A DNA stretch of 64,000 nt from Flavobacterium sp. SUN052 (GTDB taxonomy: Bacteria > Bacteroidota > Bacteroidia > Flavobacteriales > Flavobacteriaceae). The notes beneath the pieces were generated by a model, which searched no databases, had not been told where the DNA came from, and was given only the letters and a program-made list of their open reading frames with translations. The stretch's first letter is position 1. Each line of letters opens with the position of its first letter. The stretch is taken from assembly GCF_028867935.1 (NCBI RefSeq), contig NZ_JAPQNS010000014.1:139304-203303 (forward strand), read 5' to 3'. Below, in pieces: positions 41,720 through 50,197 of this stretch. A program made the translations under genes and the position numbers.

Positions 41720-41994
41720 ACCTGGGCGGGTTGGCCGACAAATCGGCGGGTTTGTTGATAGCAGAAAAACAAAGTCGCTTCGATGGCTTTACCAAATAGC
41801 CAATCTGACTCATCGGGGTCGCATCGTTTGGCGGGATTTTCTAAATCGGTGGTTTCTAACCCGCGCCACATATCAGTATCTGCAAAGGGGTCGGAGAATA
41901 CAAAACCCTGCTGGCGAGCCTGGGCAATCAGGTCACGATTCAGGCGGTTGTCAATAGCCTGACGTACCGGGCAAATTGCAACAGCGTAACTCAT
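41716..41994 (-). CDS. Hypothetical protein, 92 residues
   Basis: ATG 41994 lies 6 nt after leader copy D. The product (MSYAVAICPVRQAIDNRLNR, DPFADTDMWRGLETTDLENP, LFGKAIEATLFFCYQQTRRF) is a small cytoplasmic helical protein. In this copy the frame of the leader runs to a TGA that overlaps the ATG, so the leader cannot be an N-terminal extension. First gene of the operon 41994-40916. Role unknown; the shared control with anti-restriction genes suggests an establishment role (inference). Confidence 0.6.
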   Translation of the reverse strand: MSYAVAICPVRQAIDNRLNRDLIAQARQQGFVFSDPFADTDMWRGLETTDLENPAKRCDPDESDWLFGKAIEATLFFCYQQTRRFVGQPAQV

Positions 41995-42000
41995 ATAGTT

Positions 42001-42123
42001 ACCCGAAATAACACGTCGGTGCCGCGCTTGGAGAACAGTATAAAGATAGAGCTAAAACGCCGAGTATGCAAGATATATAGCTGACTAACAGAATTTTACA
42101 CCAAACCCTACGCTCCCTTTTGT
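42001..42123 (-). promoter_or_regulatory. Promoter plus conserved leader, copy D
   Basis: Minus strand: box ACAAAAGGGAGCGTAG (42108-42123), 36 bp, TTG (42069-42071), 20 bp, TATCTTTA (from 42048), then the leader with GCGCGGCACCGACGTGTTA and TTTCGGGT to 42001, 6 nt before ATG 41994. Confidence 0.88.
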
Positions 42124-42198
42124 CAGCTTAATTCTCCTGATAAAGTGTGACGTGATTTGGACGTGTGAGTGAAGTATTTAATGAATGTGAGCGTGAAA

Positions 42199-42286
42199 GC
42201 GGGTTGTCGCCCTTCAGCGACTTCCCGCAAAAATAGGTCGCACGGCTCCGACGTCCGACGATAGGAAGGCTAGGGGTGGTGCGAAC
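42199..42286. ncRNA. Candidate structured RNA or DNA hairpin pair, copy 2
   Basis: First hairpin: GCGGG-TT-GTCGC (42199-42210), loop, GCGAC-TT-CCCGC (42217-42228), a 10-bp stem with a symmetric internal loop. Second stem: GGTCGCAC (42236-42243) with GTGCGAAC (42279-42286) enclosing CCGACGATAGGA. Compared with copy 1, stem 2 shows C-G to T-A and A-T to G-C exchanges that keep pairing, plus one mismatch. It also contains CGGCTCCGACGT, identical to the leader core but on the opposite strand. Confidence 0.42.
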
Positions 42287-42326
42287 GGTGTGCGGCCATT
42301 TCATTCAAGACCTACACTAATAAGAT

Positions 42327-42356
42327 CGTGAGAGCCGGTTTATTCCGGCTCTCACG
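42327..42356. terminator. 12-bp hairpin after the DarB-like gene
   Basis: CGTGAGAGCCGG (42327-42338), loop TTTATT, CCGGCTCTCACG (42345-42356), perfect 12-bp stem, six bases after the stop of the 1693-residue gene. Probable terminator; only a weak T-rich stretch follows on the minus strand. Confidence 0.8.
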
Positions 42357-42362
42357 ACTTGT

Positions 42363-45300
42363 CTATGCGACTTCAACTGTTTCCGGCTCCGACTCCCGTA
42401 ACATCGCGGCTTGCAGGTCAGCAATCTCGGATTCCAGTTCGGTTATCTTCAGGCTGTGGCGGAATGGCTCATTTACCTTTTGCAGAAAAGCCGCTTCGTC
42501 GGCACGGGCGCGGTTAATGCGTTGCTGACATTGAGCGGGTAAGTGGGGGGCATGGGCCACCGACTGCCGCAACGACTTGAACAGGCCAGGGCCGCTCAAT
42601 ACTTCGCCCTGCAAACTGCTTCCCCATTGATAGGTAAATACGTACTCGTTTCGTAATGTAAATACATCCTGCCGAACCTCTCCGGTCAATGTCAGCGGTA
42701 GTCCGTTGACTGTAATAACTGACTGGGGCGTTAATCTACGCTTCAACTGACCACGCATCCGGTCTAACAAATGCTGTACTGGCCCTCCAAATTTCTCGGT
42801 GTAGGTAACGCCCTCAACGACAACTTGGCTCAAATTGTATGGTAGTTCGTCTGTTGCAAAACGGGTTTTCAATATGGCTATCTCCGATTCAAGGGTCGGC
42901 AAAAGCGGCACCTGTAGCGACAAGGTACGCCGGGCGCGTTCAACCTGCATTTGAGCGTCTAAAACGCCCCGTTGCCAATTCTTACGGGCGGTCAGCAAAC
43001 GCGATAAATCGAGTTGTTTGGCGGCATATGCTAAGGCATACTGACTGCCGGATAGGGTTGCCATCATCTGCTCAAACGACATAGCCGCAAAATCATCGTC
43101 GGCTGAAATATCATTCATTCCCTCGTCGGTCAAGTGGCCTTTTAATACCTGATTGATAAACTTCTGCTTAATCGCCAACCGTCCGTAGGCAGTCGCGTCG
43201 AGCGTCCGGTCAACGCCGTAGGTCAGAATTTCAATTGGAATACACCAAACGGCGTGTAGATTACCTTGGCGGATAATACGGCCATTCCGTTGCTCAAAAT
43301 CAGTTGGGCGGTTGGGCGCGTCAAGGTGGTGAAGGGCAGCTAACCGTTCCTGCACATTTACGCCAATTCCCATGCGCTCCGACGTACCCAGCATTACCCG
43401 GATTTCACCCGTCCGCACTTTGGCAAAAACCGCTTCCCGTTTATCGGCTTCGGCGGGGCAAACCGCTACTTCATTAGCCGGAATACCTGCTACAACTAAT
43501 TTTAATTTCAGGTCGTCAAACAGGTTAAAGCGGGTGGTGCGGCATTCCGCCCCTACCGATAAACCATCGTCCTCGTCAACAAACAGGTCTAGAGGGGATT
43601 GATACACATCAGCAAAAACCAACTGAGTGCCTTTGTAGGAATCCGACTGTTGATAAAGCCGTACAATTTCCGTTGCGGCCCGGTTTAGTTTTGAACCTGG
43701 CTCGTCTTCGTTTCGGGCCGATAATAATCGAATATCAAGCGTCGCTTTCCGTGCCTGTCCGAATAGCACTAACGGTAAATGGCTGTTCTCCCGCTTCTGG
43801 CTTCCCGTCAGTTCTTCAAACCAGCGTAGCCGTTCCCGAATAGTATCTAACTCAATCTGAACGCCTTCCGTCTGCGGCAACACAATCTTGGTAAATCCAC
43901 CGTCTTTGAGAACAGGCAAAGTTTGGTCGCGCTGAAACTCGACTACATCATCATTCAGCACTACGTCAACGTGGGCGCGGTACAACTCCGATAGTTGCCG
44001 GACATTCACAAACCGGGCGAACCGCGAAACGGCTTTAAACTGGCCGGTTGCCGTCAACTCAAACGACGCGATCAGTTGCCCGAACGCTCCGGCGAACTGG
44101 TCAAACGTTGAAATCCGGGCTTCGTCTAAGCGGTCGGGGGCAATAAAGCGTAACATCGTCCACGCTTCGGCCATTGTGTTTGAGATCGGGGTTCCGGTGG
44201 CCAGCACAACCCGCCCTTGCCGGGCCTGCACCGACCGACATTTAAACATCGCGCTCAACGCATCCTCTGACCCTGCCGGGTCAATACCTTTGATGCCGCG
44301 CCGGGACGTAAAAAAGCCCAACCGTTTGTACTTGTGGCATTCGTCCAAAAACAGCGCGTCAATGCCCAATTCATCGAACGACAAGATATTATCCTTCTTT
44401 CGGTCGGCCTGCCGAAGTCGGCGGGCTTCTAATCGTAGGCGCAATTCGTTGAGCCGTTTTACCAACGATTTTTTAGACTTGTCTTGCCGGGCGGCTGCGG
44501 CAACGGCGGCTTCTACCCGGTCTATTTCCTCCTGCAAAAACGCCTGTTCGCTGGCCGGGTCGTCAGGTATCAGTTTGAGAAAACTCTGCGGAATGATAAT
44601 CCCATCGAAATGATTAGTAGCGATACGTTGCAGGAATCGTTTACGCCCGGCTGCTTCTAAATCAGACCGTTGCGGCACGTAAACGACTGCCGACGGGTAC
44701 AACAACCGCCAACTACGGGCCACGTCCTCAACCGTTGAGTTTTGCACCACAAGCAGCGGCTTACGGGCAATACCCAACCGCTTTAATTCCATCGCGCCGG
44801 TAATCATCGTATAAGTTTTGCCACTGCCTACGGCGTGGGCCAACATGGTATCCTGAATCTTGATACGTTCGACCGCCCGAAACTGGTGGTCACGCAAGGT
44901 AATCGCCGGGTTTGCATTGGGGTAATGCGGATAAGTCGGACGGGCAAAACGGCGGGGTACGTGGGTATTATAAAACCGGTTAAACGTTTCCTCAATGACC
45001 GATTCGTATTGCTCACGGGCAAAATCAACGAACAGTTCTCCTAACCGCTCCTGCGCGGCAATAGCTTGGCTCGTCGCTTCCACGTCCCGAACCGTAGCGA
45101 CGGACTGACTTCCTTCCTTCCCGTCCTGAGTAATCGTTTTGGTAATAATGACGCTCCGGCTGTTGAGGGCCGCGTCAATCAGTTGGAGGGCTGTCCGGTG
45201 CGACGTACCCAACGACTGATTCAATGACGAATAAAAGTGCGTTGGGGTATCTATTTCGTACTGTCGGCTCCGGTTGTTATAGCTGGCCGATACCTCGGGT

Positions 45301-47444
45301 AGTTGTAGCGTTGCCTGGATAAAGTTTGTTACCAATTCATCTGGCAACCAGACAGACCCCAACCCAAACGAAATTAGCGCGGGCGGAATGGTCGGCGGGA
45401 CAACCTGTTGCAAGGCATACACATTGGCCTGATAACGGGGTTCGCTGCGGGCCTTGTCCTCGGCAGTGGTCAGTTTCTGCCGAACGTTACCCGATAAATA
45501 CGCATCGCGTTCTATCAAACAGCCCGTTATTGGGTCAAGAAACGCCAAACCTGCGGATAGTAACTGTTCGGTAACGACGGCTACTGGCTGGCTCAACCAG
45601 TTTTTAATAGCGCTAAGTTGAAGCCCACCATGAAACCACATCGATAGATTTACCGCGTCGGCTACAGATTCCGCCGAAGTAGGGTAGGGGAGAGCCACGT
45701 TTACCCGCTCCCGAAAAATAGCCGCCTTTTTTAAGATAGTCTTTCGGAACGCCGAACCGCCCTTCTCTTTCTGAGGAATTTCTAACGCCTGTACCTGGGC
45801 AAAACGGGAGTCATACGATTCCAGAAACGACAATTGCCGGTTACTGGTTAGCGGGCCGAAAAATGCCGTAAACTCGTCGTATAAGGTGTTGAGATGCATT
45901 CTCAAAACGTCAACTTCCCAATCCTCCTTACCCTCGCGCTCGGCGGCTAACAGGGCGGTCAATGTCTCTTTTAGGGTTCTGTATTGCCGAATAATTGTAA
46001 GCTGGCTGTATGTCCGGCCTTTGATTCGTAGCGAACCGGGAAAACGAGCAGCTATCTGGTCTGTCGTCTTTTCTGGCTGTTGCTGCCTCTCCATATTGGC
46101 TATCAAAAAGGCTTTAGGTAGTTGGCAAATGGCCTCGGTTAATCGCGGGCTTAATTCTTCCGGGTTTTCCAGAAACAGCGTTGGCCGGTCGGCTCGGTGC
46201 AAACCACCCTTGCCCACCTCATCCGCCCAAACCATTTCCCCTAATAGTTGCCCCGGTCGCCCGGCAAAGTATTCGTTTATGTACAGGCTATTCGTTATTT
46301 CCTCTCCGTCTTGCTCTACGCGGTCCGACGTTTCGGTCCGGCTCCGAATACTGACCGTCCGCTCAAACGAATGTCCGGCAAACTGACGATTCACCCCGTC
46401 CCGCCGTTGCAGAAACAAAACATCAGTCGTTACGCTGGTATTGGTATGAGACTCAAACGCACACGATGGCAACCGGATGGCTCCAACTAATTCCGTCTCT
46501 GCCTCTCGGCTTAACCACTGCCGGAACTCCCCTCCGCTTTGGTCAAGGGTTCCCGATGACGTTATCAGGGCCACTACCCCGCCCGGCTTCACCAACCGCG
46601 CCGACCGACCAATGAAATAGTTATGAATCGGGTAAGACGACAAATCGGGGTTCTGTCGGTCATAGACACTGTATGCGCCAAACGGTACATTGCCGATAAC
46701 CAAATCAAACGAACTGTTGGCTAACTCGGCCTGCTCAAAACCGCCCACTTCGACCGTAACATCAGGATATAACAAACCCAGAATTAGCCCGGCAATAGGG
46801 TCTTTCTCAACAGCTACCCACTCACTACGGACGTTTACAGAAGGGGGCGAATAGCCCAGAAAATGACCGATACCTGCGCCCGGCTCCAACACTCGACCAC
46901 CCCTAAAACCAAATCCCTCGACGGCTTGCCAAACGGCGGTAACGATGGCCGGGGGCGTATAAAAAGCGGTCAGACACGAAGCGGCTGCGGCCTGTCGCTC
47001 ATCGGTAGTCAGCACCTCGTCCAATAAGGTAAGGTAGCGGCCACCTTCCTCAAAAGCCGATGCCAGACCACCCCAGCCGGAAAATTGCACCAATATATTT
47101 TTCTCGTCGTCGGTCCCTTCCCGGTTTTCCCCGACAAGTTGCTTGGCTAATTGAATGGCCCTAACGTTGGCCTTTATACGTTCACCTACAGGTTTAGGGT
47201 TGAACGAGTCAGCAGTTAACTGGAAGTTGCGCCCGTTTAAAGCTGGCTGTTCCTGAATAAGCGGCAAAACCACGTCTGGCCTATCGGTAAGGCTTTCGCC
47301 GATTAACGGGCGAACCGGCACAGGTTCAGGGCGGGACAGGGGCAACGTGGTATTCCCCGAAAGAAACCCAAACAGACTTAGCTGGATACTGTTGGGCGGG
47401 CTGACCTGCATACGGTCAACCGGGATATGTCGGCGTTGACGCAT
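42363..47444 (-). CDS. DarB-like methyltransferase-helicase fusion (anti-restriction / mobile-element helicase)
   Basis: A 1693-residue protein. Residues about 150-340 hold an N6-adenine methyltransferase fold (FYTPPAIVTA, motif I EPGAGIG at 187-193, motif IV NVPF at 252-255). From about 850 a SNF2/DEAD-type helicase follows with Walker A GSGKT (873-877), DECH box (1034-1037) and C-terminal motifs with GTSERMGIGVNVQERL and QRNGRIIRQGN (near 1385-1395). The C-terminal 250 residues form a coiled region. This layout is that of large plasmid and ICE proteins related to phage P1 DarB, which protects DNA from type I restriction. Whether the methyltransferase is active is uncertain: motif IV is NVPF rather than NPPF. 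ATG 47444 sits 9 nt after leader copy E. Confidence 0.85.
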   Translation of the reverse strand: MRQRRHIPVDRMQVSPPNSIQLSLFGFLSGNTTLPLSRPEPVPVRPLIGESLTDRPDVVLPLIQEQPALNGRNFQLTADSFNPKPVGERIKANVRAIQLAKQLVGENREGTDDEKNILVQFSGWGGLASAFEEGGRYLTLLDEVLTTDERQAAAASCLTAFYTPPAIVTAVWQAVEGFGFRGGRVLEPGAGIGHFLGYSPPSVNVRSEWVAVEKDPIAGLILGLLYPDVTVEVGGFEQAELANSSFDLVIGNVPFGAYSVYDRQNPDLSSYPIHNYFIGRSARLVKPGGVVALITSSGTLDQSGGEFRQWLSREAETELVGAIRLPSCAFESHTNTSVTTDVLFLQRRDGVNRQFAGHSFERTVSIRSRTETSDRVEQDGEEITNSLYINEYFAGRPGQLLGEMVWADEVGKGGLHRADRPTLFLENPEELSPRLTEAICQLPKAFLIANMERQQQPEKTTDQIAARFPGSLRIKGRTYSQLTIIRQYRTLKETLTALLAAEREGKEDWEVDVLRMHLNTLYDEFTAFFGPLTSNRQLSFLESYDSRFAQVQALEIPQKEKGGSAFRKTILKKAAIFRERVNVALPYPTSAESVADAVNLSMWFHGGLQLSAIKNWLSQPVAVVTEQLLSAGLAFLDPITGCLIERDAYLSGNVRQKLTTAEDKARSEPRYQANVYALQQVVPPTIPPALISFGLGSVWLPDELVTNFIQATLQLPEVSASYNNRSRQYEIDTPTHFYSSLNQSLGTSHRTALQLIDAALNSRSVIITKTITQDGKEGSQSVATVRDVEATSQAIAAQERLGELFVDFAREQYESVIEETFNRFYNTHVPRRFARPTYPHYPNANPAITLRDHQFRAVERIKIQDTMLAHAVGSGKTYTMITGAMELKRLGIARKPLLVVQNSTVEDVARSWRLLYPSAVVYVPQRSDLEAAGRKRFLQRIATNHFDGIIIPQSFLKLIPDDPASEQAFLQEEIDRVEAAVAAAARQDKSKKSLVKRLNELRLRLEARRLRQADRKKDNILSFDELGIDALFLDECHKYKRLGFFTSRRGIKGIDPAGSEDALSAMFKCRSVQARQGRVVLATGTPISNTMAEAWTMLRFIAPDRLDEARISTFDQFAGAFGQLIASFELTATGQFKAVSRFARFVNVRQLSELYRAHVDVVLNDDVVEFQRDQTLPVLKDGGFTKIVLPQTEGVQIELDTIRERLRWFEELTGSQKRENSHLPLVLFGQARKATLDIRLLSARNEDEPGSKLNRAATEIVRLYQQSDSYKGTQLVFADVYQSPLDLFVDEDDGLSVGAECRTTRFNLFDDLKLKLVVAGIPANEVAVCPAEADKREAVFAKVRTGEIRVMLGTSERMGIGVNVQERLAALHHLDAPNRPTDFEQRNGRIIRQGNLHAVWCIPIEILTYGVDRTLDATAYGRLAIKQKFINQVLKGHLTDEGMNDISADDDFAAMSFEQMMATLSGSQYALAYAAKQLDLSRLLTARKNWQRGVLDAQMQVERARRTLSLQVPLLPTLESEIAILKTRFATDELPYNLSQVVVEGVTYTEKFGGPVQHLLDRMRGQLKRRLTPQSVITVNGLPLTLTGEVRQDVFTLRNEYVFTYQWGSSLQGEVLSGPGLFKSLRQSVAHAPHLPAQCQQRINRARADEAAFLQKVNEPFRHSLKITELESEIADLQAAMLRESEPETVEVA

Positions 47445-47453
47445 CCTGATTTT

Positions 47454-47565
47454 GCCCGAAATAACACGTCGGAGCCGCGCAGAAGTAACACTATAAAAAT
47501 ACCGCTTTTTAGGCGGTAGGGCAAGGTTTCAGGAAGATACAGCCGGAGCCTTCGCTCCCTTTTGT
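47454..47565 (-). promoter_or_regulatory. Promoter plus conserved leader, copy E (DarB-like gene)
   Basis: Minus strand: box ACAAAAGGGAGCGAAG (47550-47565), only 25 bp, TTG (47522-47524), 20 bp, TATTTTTA (from 47501), leader with GCGCGGCTCCGACGTGTTA and TTTCGGGC to 47454. The box is 11 bp nearer than in A, B and D, one helical turn, so it keeps the same DNA face. CCGC-CTAAAAA-GCGG forms a small hairpin between -33 and -7. Confidence 0.85.
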
Positions 47566-47605
47566 CGTTGCCTTTTGTAATTAAAATTTAATCTACAGTA
47601 CAGAT

Positions 47606-48325
47606 TTACCTTACCCTCTCTCCCAAAATCACCTCAACCAACCGAAAGACAGTTGTCGAGGATTCCTCAGTTGCAGGGCTGCTGTGGTCGTATTGTTTAT
47701 AGAGACGTTCAGCCCGTTCGATGGCCTGGCGGATGCGCGGCTTATCGGTTTTTGGGTCAATGGATAGTAACAGGTCGAAGAAATCACTGTCAATCAGTTT
47801 GCTATCCTGACCGTCGTACCGAACGCCAAATGGCTGTAGGCACTCGTTCAGCCGGGCGTCATACTGCCGACGGTGCATGGCTCCGCCCTGGTGATCCAGA
47901 AAGTGCAGCAATAGCCAGTACTCGAACGCCTGATTAGAATAGGCTACCCAACCTGGCCCAAACAATTGCTCGGCCAGTCGGACGGCCTCGTTGAAATCCT
48001 GTGCTGGAAAGTCGTCCCGGTCAAAGACGCACCAAACCTGATCGTAGTGGCGACCTTTGGCAGCTTCTTCAGCCCGAATCTGTTCGGCCCGGCGTACTAA
48101 AGAAAGGGTATTGAAGCCGGTTCCGACCGCTTTTAGACGAATCGTAGGCTGCTCAAACTGTCGAAAATAGCTAACTTCCGTATTTACCCCCTCCGAGATA
48201 ATCAGTAAACGCAATGAGACAGCGGTTGGCAAATCGGTGCGCGTCAGCGAAAACGGTTTACGCTTTGCCAGTCGGCGTTGTTCCCGTTGTTCGGCTTCAA
48301 GAGCTGCTTTGTCCAATCGTCTCAT
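47606..48325 (-). CDS. RloB-family TOPRIM-like nuclease (AbiLii-like)
   Basis: The 239-residue protein matches RloB: EGVNTE at 45-50 (TOPRIM glutamate), VWCVFDRDDF at 97-106 with D102 and D104, and the family block YSNQAFEYWLLLHF. The C-terminus is helical. It overlaps the upstream ATPase gene by 4 bp (ATGA), so the two are co-translated. RloB with an AAA15-type ATPase forms the AbiL-like abortive-infection arrangement, in which the ATPase senses infection and the TOPRIM protein acts as the nuclease effector (family knowledge; activity here inferred). Confidence 0.85.
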   Translation of the reverse strand: MRRLDKAALEAEQREQRRLAKRKPFSLTRTDLPTAVSLRLLIISEGVNTEVSYFRQFEQPTIRLKAVGTGFNTLSLVRRAEQIRAEEAAKGRHYDQVWCVFDRDDFPAQDFNEAVRLAEQLFGPGWVAYSNQAFEYWLLLHFLDHQGGAMHRRQYDARLNECLQPFGVRYDGQDSKLIDSDFFDLLLSIDPKTDKPRIRQAIERAERLYKQYDHSSPATEESSTTVFRLVEVILGERVR

Positions 48326-49716
48326 AAAACTCCGACCGGCTCCGCTGACTGATCCTGCGTTGATTGTACCAACTGGCCAATGCCTTCTTCGTATTCGTTG
48401 AGGTAGGGTACGGCACCGTACCGGCCTTGCAGGTATTTTTCCCGGAAATCGTCGGTTTTACGTACCTGGTCGGTTTTGAAACCAGCTAATGAATACAGCG
48501 AGGAAGCACCATAGCGGTCTTTTTTGACAAACCAAATCTGATCGCGCCGGAGCAGGGGAGTGGCAGAACCCGCACCGGAAGGGCCTTCGGCGGTCATCAG
48601 GTTACTGTCGTGGGTGTTGAAAATAAGCTGGGCATGATGGGGGTTGGTGACCGGCGAATGAAACAGGCCCACGATCTTCTGTACCAGATTCGGGTGCAGC
48701 TTCGATTCCAGTTCATCAATCACTAGCACGTCGCCCTGTTGCAGCGTCTCTAAGATCGGCCCTGACAAGGCAAAGTATTTCTGGGTTCCCGACGATTCAT
48801 CTTCCATGTCAAGCTCCAGCACACCCCTCCGGTTGCCTAACGAATCATAAACCCGATGCACCGCTTTGGCCCCGCCAAAAATCAGGCCGTCTTTTTCGGT
48901 CAGGGCGGCTGTGAGTCGTTCCCGCAGGTCAGCCGGTAGGTTTCCCGGCAAGTCGCTTTCGTGTTCGATAGCCCGTACCCGAACGTCGGTAATGCCGAGG
49001 TCGGCTTCCCGCAAAAACCCCATGATGGCTCCTTTGCCGGTTGGGTGCATCACTTTACTGACCGTAAACCCTTCGTAACCTTCCTCCTGCAAACCCGAAA
49101 TGATGTTGAAGCGGCTAAGCCAGCCAAACACCCGCTGGGCCAGTACTTCGTTGAACTGAGCCGCTACCGACAGCAGCAGCGCGTCGGGGCGAATCATGCC
49201 CTCTTTGATTAGTCTGGCTCCAATTTTGAACTGACGAGGATGCACGGCATCGAATGTTTGCCCGTCACGATAGAAAATCTCGATCTCTTTCGTTTTAGGG
49301 CGAGCCAGGTCGGGCCGATAAAACAGCCATTCGGCCACTATATGATCGGGGGTAGCTGCAAAACCATACCGAAAAAGGTCGCCTTCGTGCAGAAAAACCA
49401 GTTCAAACTCCGAAGGGGCCTGTTCCGTATCAGGGTTCAGGCGGAACGGCACGACCGGGATTTTCTGCCCCGTACTGGCTGCCGACCGCAGGATAAACAG
49501 TCGCATCACGTGCATAGCCTCCACCAGCTTGCTTTTACCGGCGGCATTAGCTCCGTAAATAGCGGCTGTCCGCAACAAGCGAACCGGGCCGGTTAGGTCT
49601 CCTGCAATCAGGTTGGCTTCGGTAAGCGGGTCTTTATCATAACCTGAAGCGACCAGCGACAGCTTGGCTTCGTCGCGGAACGATTTATAGTTCTGAACGG
49701 AAAATTGTACCAACAT
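48322..49716 (-). CDS. AAA15-family ATPase, RloA/AbiLi-like
   Basis: The 464-residue ABC-like ATPase begins MLVQFSVQNYKSFRDEAKLS (the typical NYKSF start), Walker A GANAAGKS (55-62), a long helical insertion, and Walker B VLVIDELESKLHPNLV (about 328-345), then FNTHDSNLMT with the switch histidine. It is the partner of the RloB gene directly downstream. In AbiL-like systems the ATPase is the sensor/regulator. Upstream of it (49717-49840) is a short AT-rich region that may hold its promoter. Confidence 0.87.
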   Translation of the reverse strand: MLVQFSVQNYKSFRDEAKLSLVASGYDKDPLTEANLIAGDLTGPVRLLRTAAIYGANAAGKSKLVEAMHVMRLFILRSAASTGQKIPVVPFRLNPDTEQAPSEFELVFLHEGDLFRYGFAATPDHIVAEWLFYRPDLARPKTKEIEIFYRDGQTFDAVHPRQFKIGARLIKEGMIRPDALLLSVAAQFNEVLAQRVFGWLSRFNIISGLQEEGYEGFTVSKVMHPTGKGAIMGFLREADLGITDVRVRAIEHESDLPGNLPADLRERLTAALTEKDGLIFGGAKAVHRVYDSLGNRRGVLELDMEDESSGTQKYFALSGPILETLQQGDVLVIDELESKLHPNLVQKIVGLFHSPVTNPHHAQLIFNTHDSNLMTAEGPSGAGSATPLLRRDQIWFVKKDRYGASSLYSLAGFKTDQVRKTDDFREKYLQGRYGAVPYLNEYEEGIGQLVQSTQDQSAEPVGVL

Positions 49717-49840
49717 GATAAAACGTGGTCTTTTTTTGAAAAAATAACGCGATATCTGCCTATATAATTCAGATCACTCTATTTTATATCTCAATTTCTG
49801 CTGGGAGACCTTTGGGCCTAATCTGGTTTTTCGCCTAATC

Positions 49841-50000
49841 TTGAACAAGCGTAGTTTATCCGTCACATCGACGGGCCCTGGGCCGCTATACCTGAGGGCT
49901 GGCCCTGGTTCGGGGAAGACCCGCTTATTGCTGTGGCGTGCCCTCAACCTGATTATGTTTCAGGGCGTAAAACCGGACGTTTTTCTGAACGGTATCCGAG
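49841..50000 (+). pseudogene. N-terminal fragment of a UvrD/Rep-type helicase
   Basis: The plus strand encodes a UvrD-like start: NKRSLSVTSTGPGPLYLRAG with Walker A AGPGSGKT, then RLLLWRALNLIMFQGVKPDV. After about residue 50 the similarity stops and the frame becomes meaningless before ending at 50113. The rest of the helicase is absent, so this is a remnant of a gene, perhaps of an earlier defence module, truncated by the recombinase-containing segment. Confidence 0.6.
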
Positions 50001-50095
50001 TAGGAGGGAAGTGCTCCAAAACTGCCCTTTTCGCGTCCAATAAACCCGTTCAGTTTAATAGTTCACGATTTAGCCATGTTATAGGCTTTTTCTGG

Positions 50096-50197
50096 TCGAA
50101 TGACTCTCAGTAGTTATATTAAGCATAAAAGTAGTAAGTCGCCCCCAGTTAACTTACCAAATTTTTATGCTTAATATAACTACTGAGAGTCATTCGA
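50096..50197. repeat. 35-bp perfect inverted repeat overlapping the recombinase 3' end
   Basis: Left arm 50096-50130 (starts TCGAATGACTCTCAGTAG) pairs with 50163-50197, spacer 32 bp. The right arm is the last coding part of the recombinase (HRMTLSSYIKHK); the left arm is an inverted copy of it outside the gene. It could be a terminator, a recombination site, or the scar of an earlier inversion. Confidence 0.85.

Noticed and set aside
40544..47501. CRISPR-like interpretation of the 48-bp repeats
   Set aside because: Copies are kilobases apart, each precedes a gene, and there are no spacers or cas genes.
49841..50113. Functional helicase gene
   Set aside because: Only the first about 50 residues match UvrD; the remaining motifs are absent.
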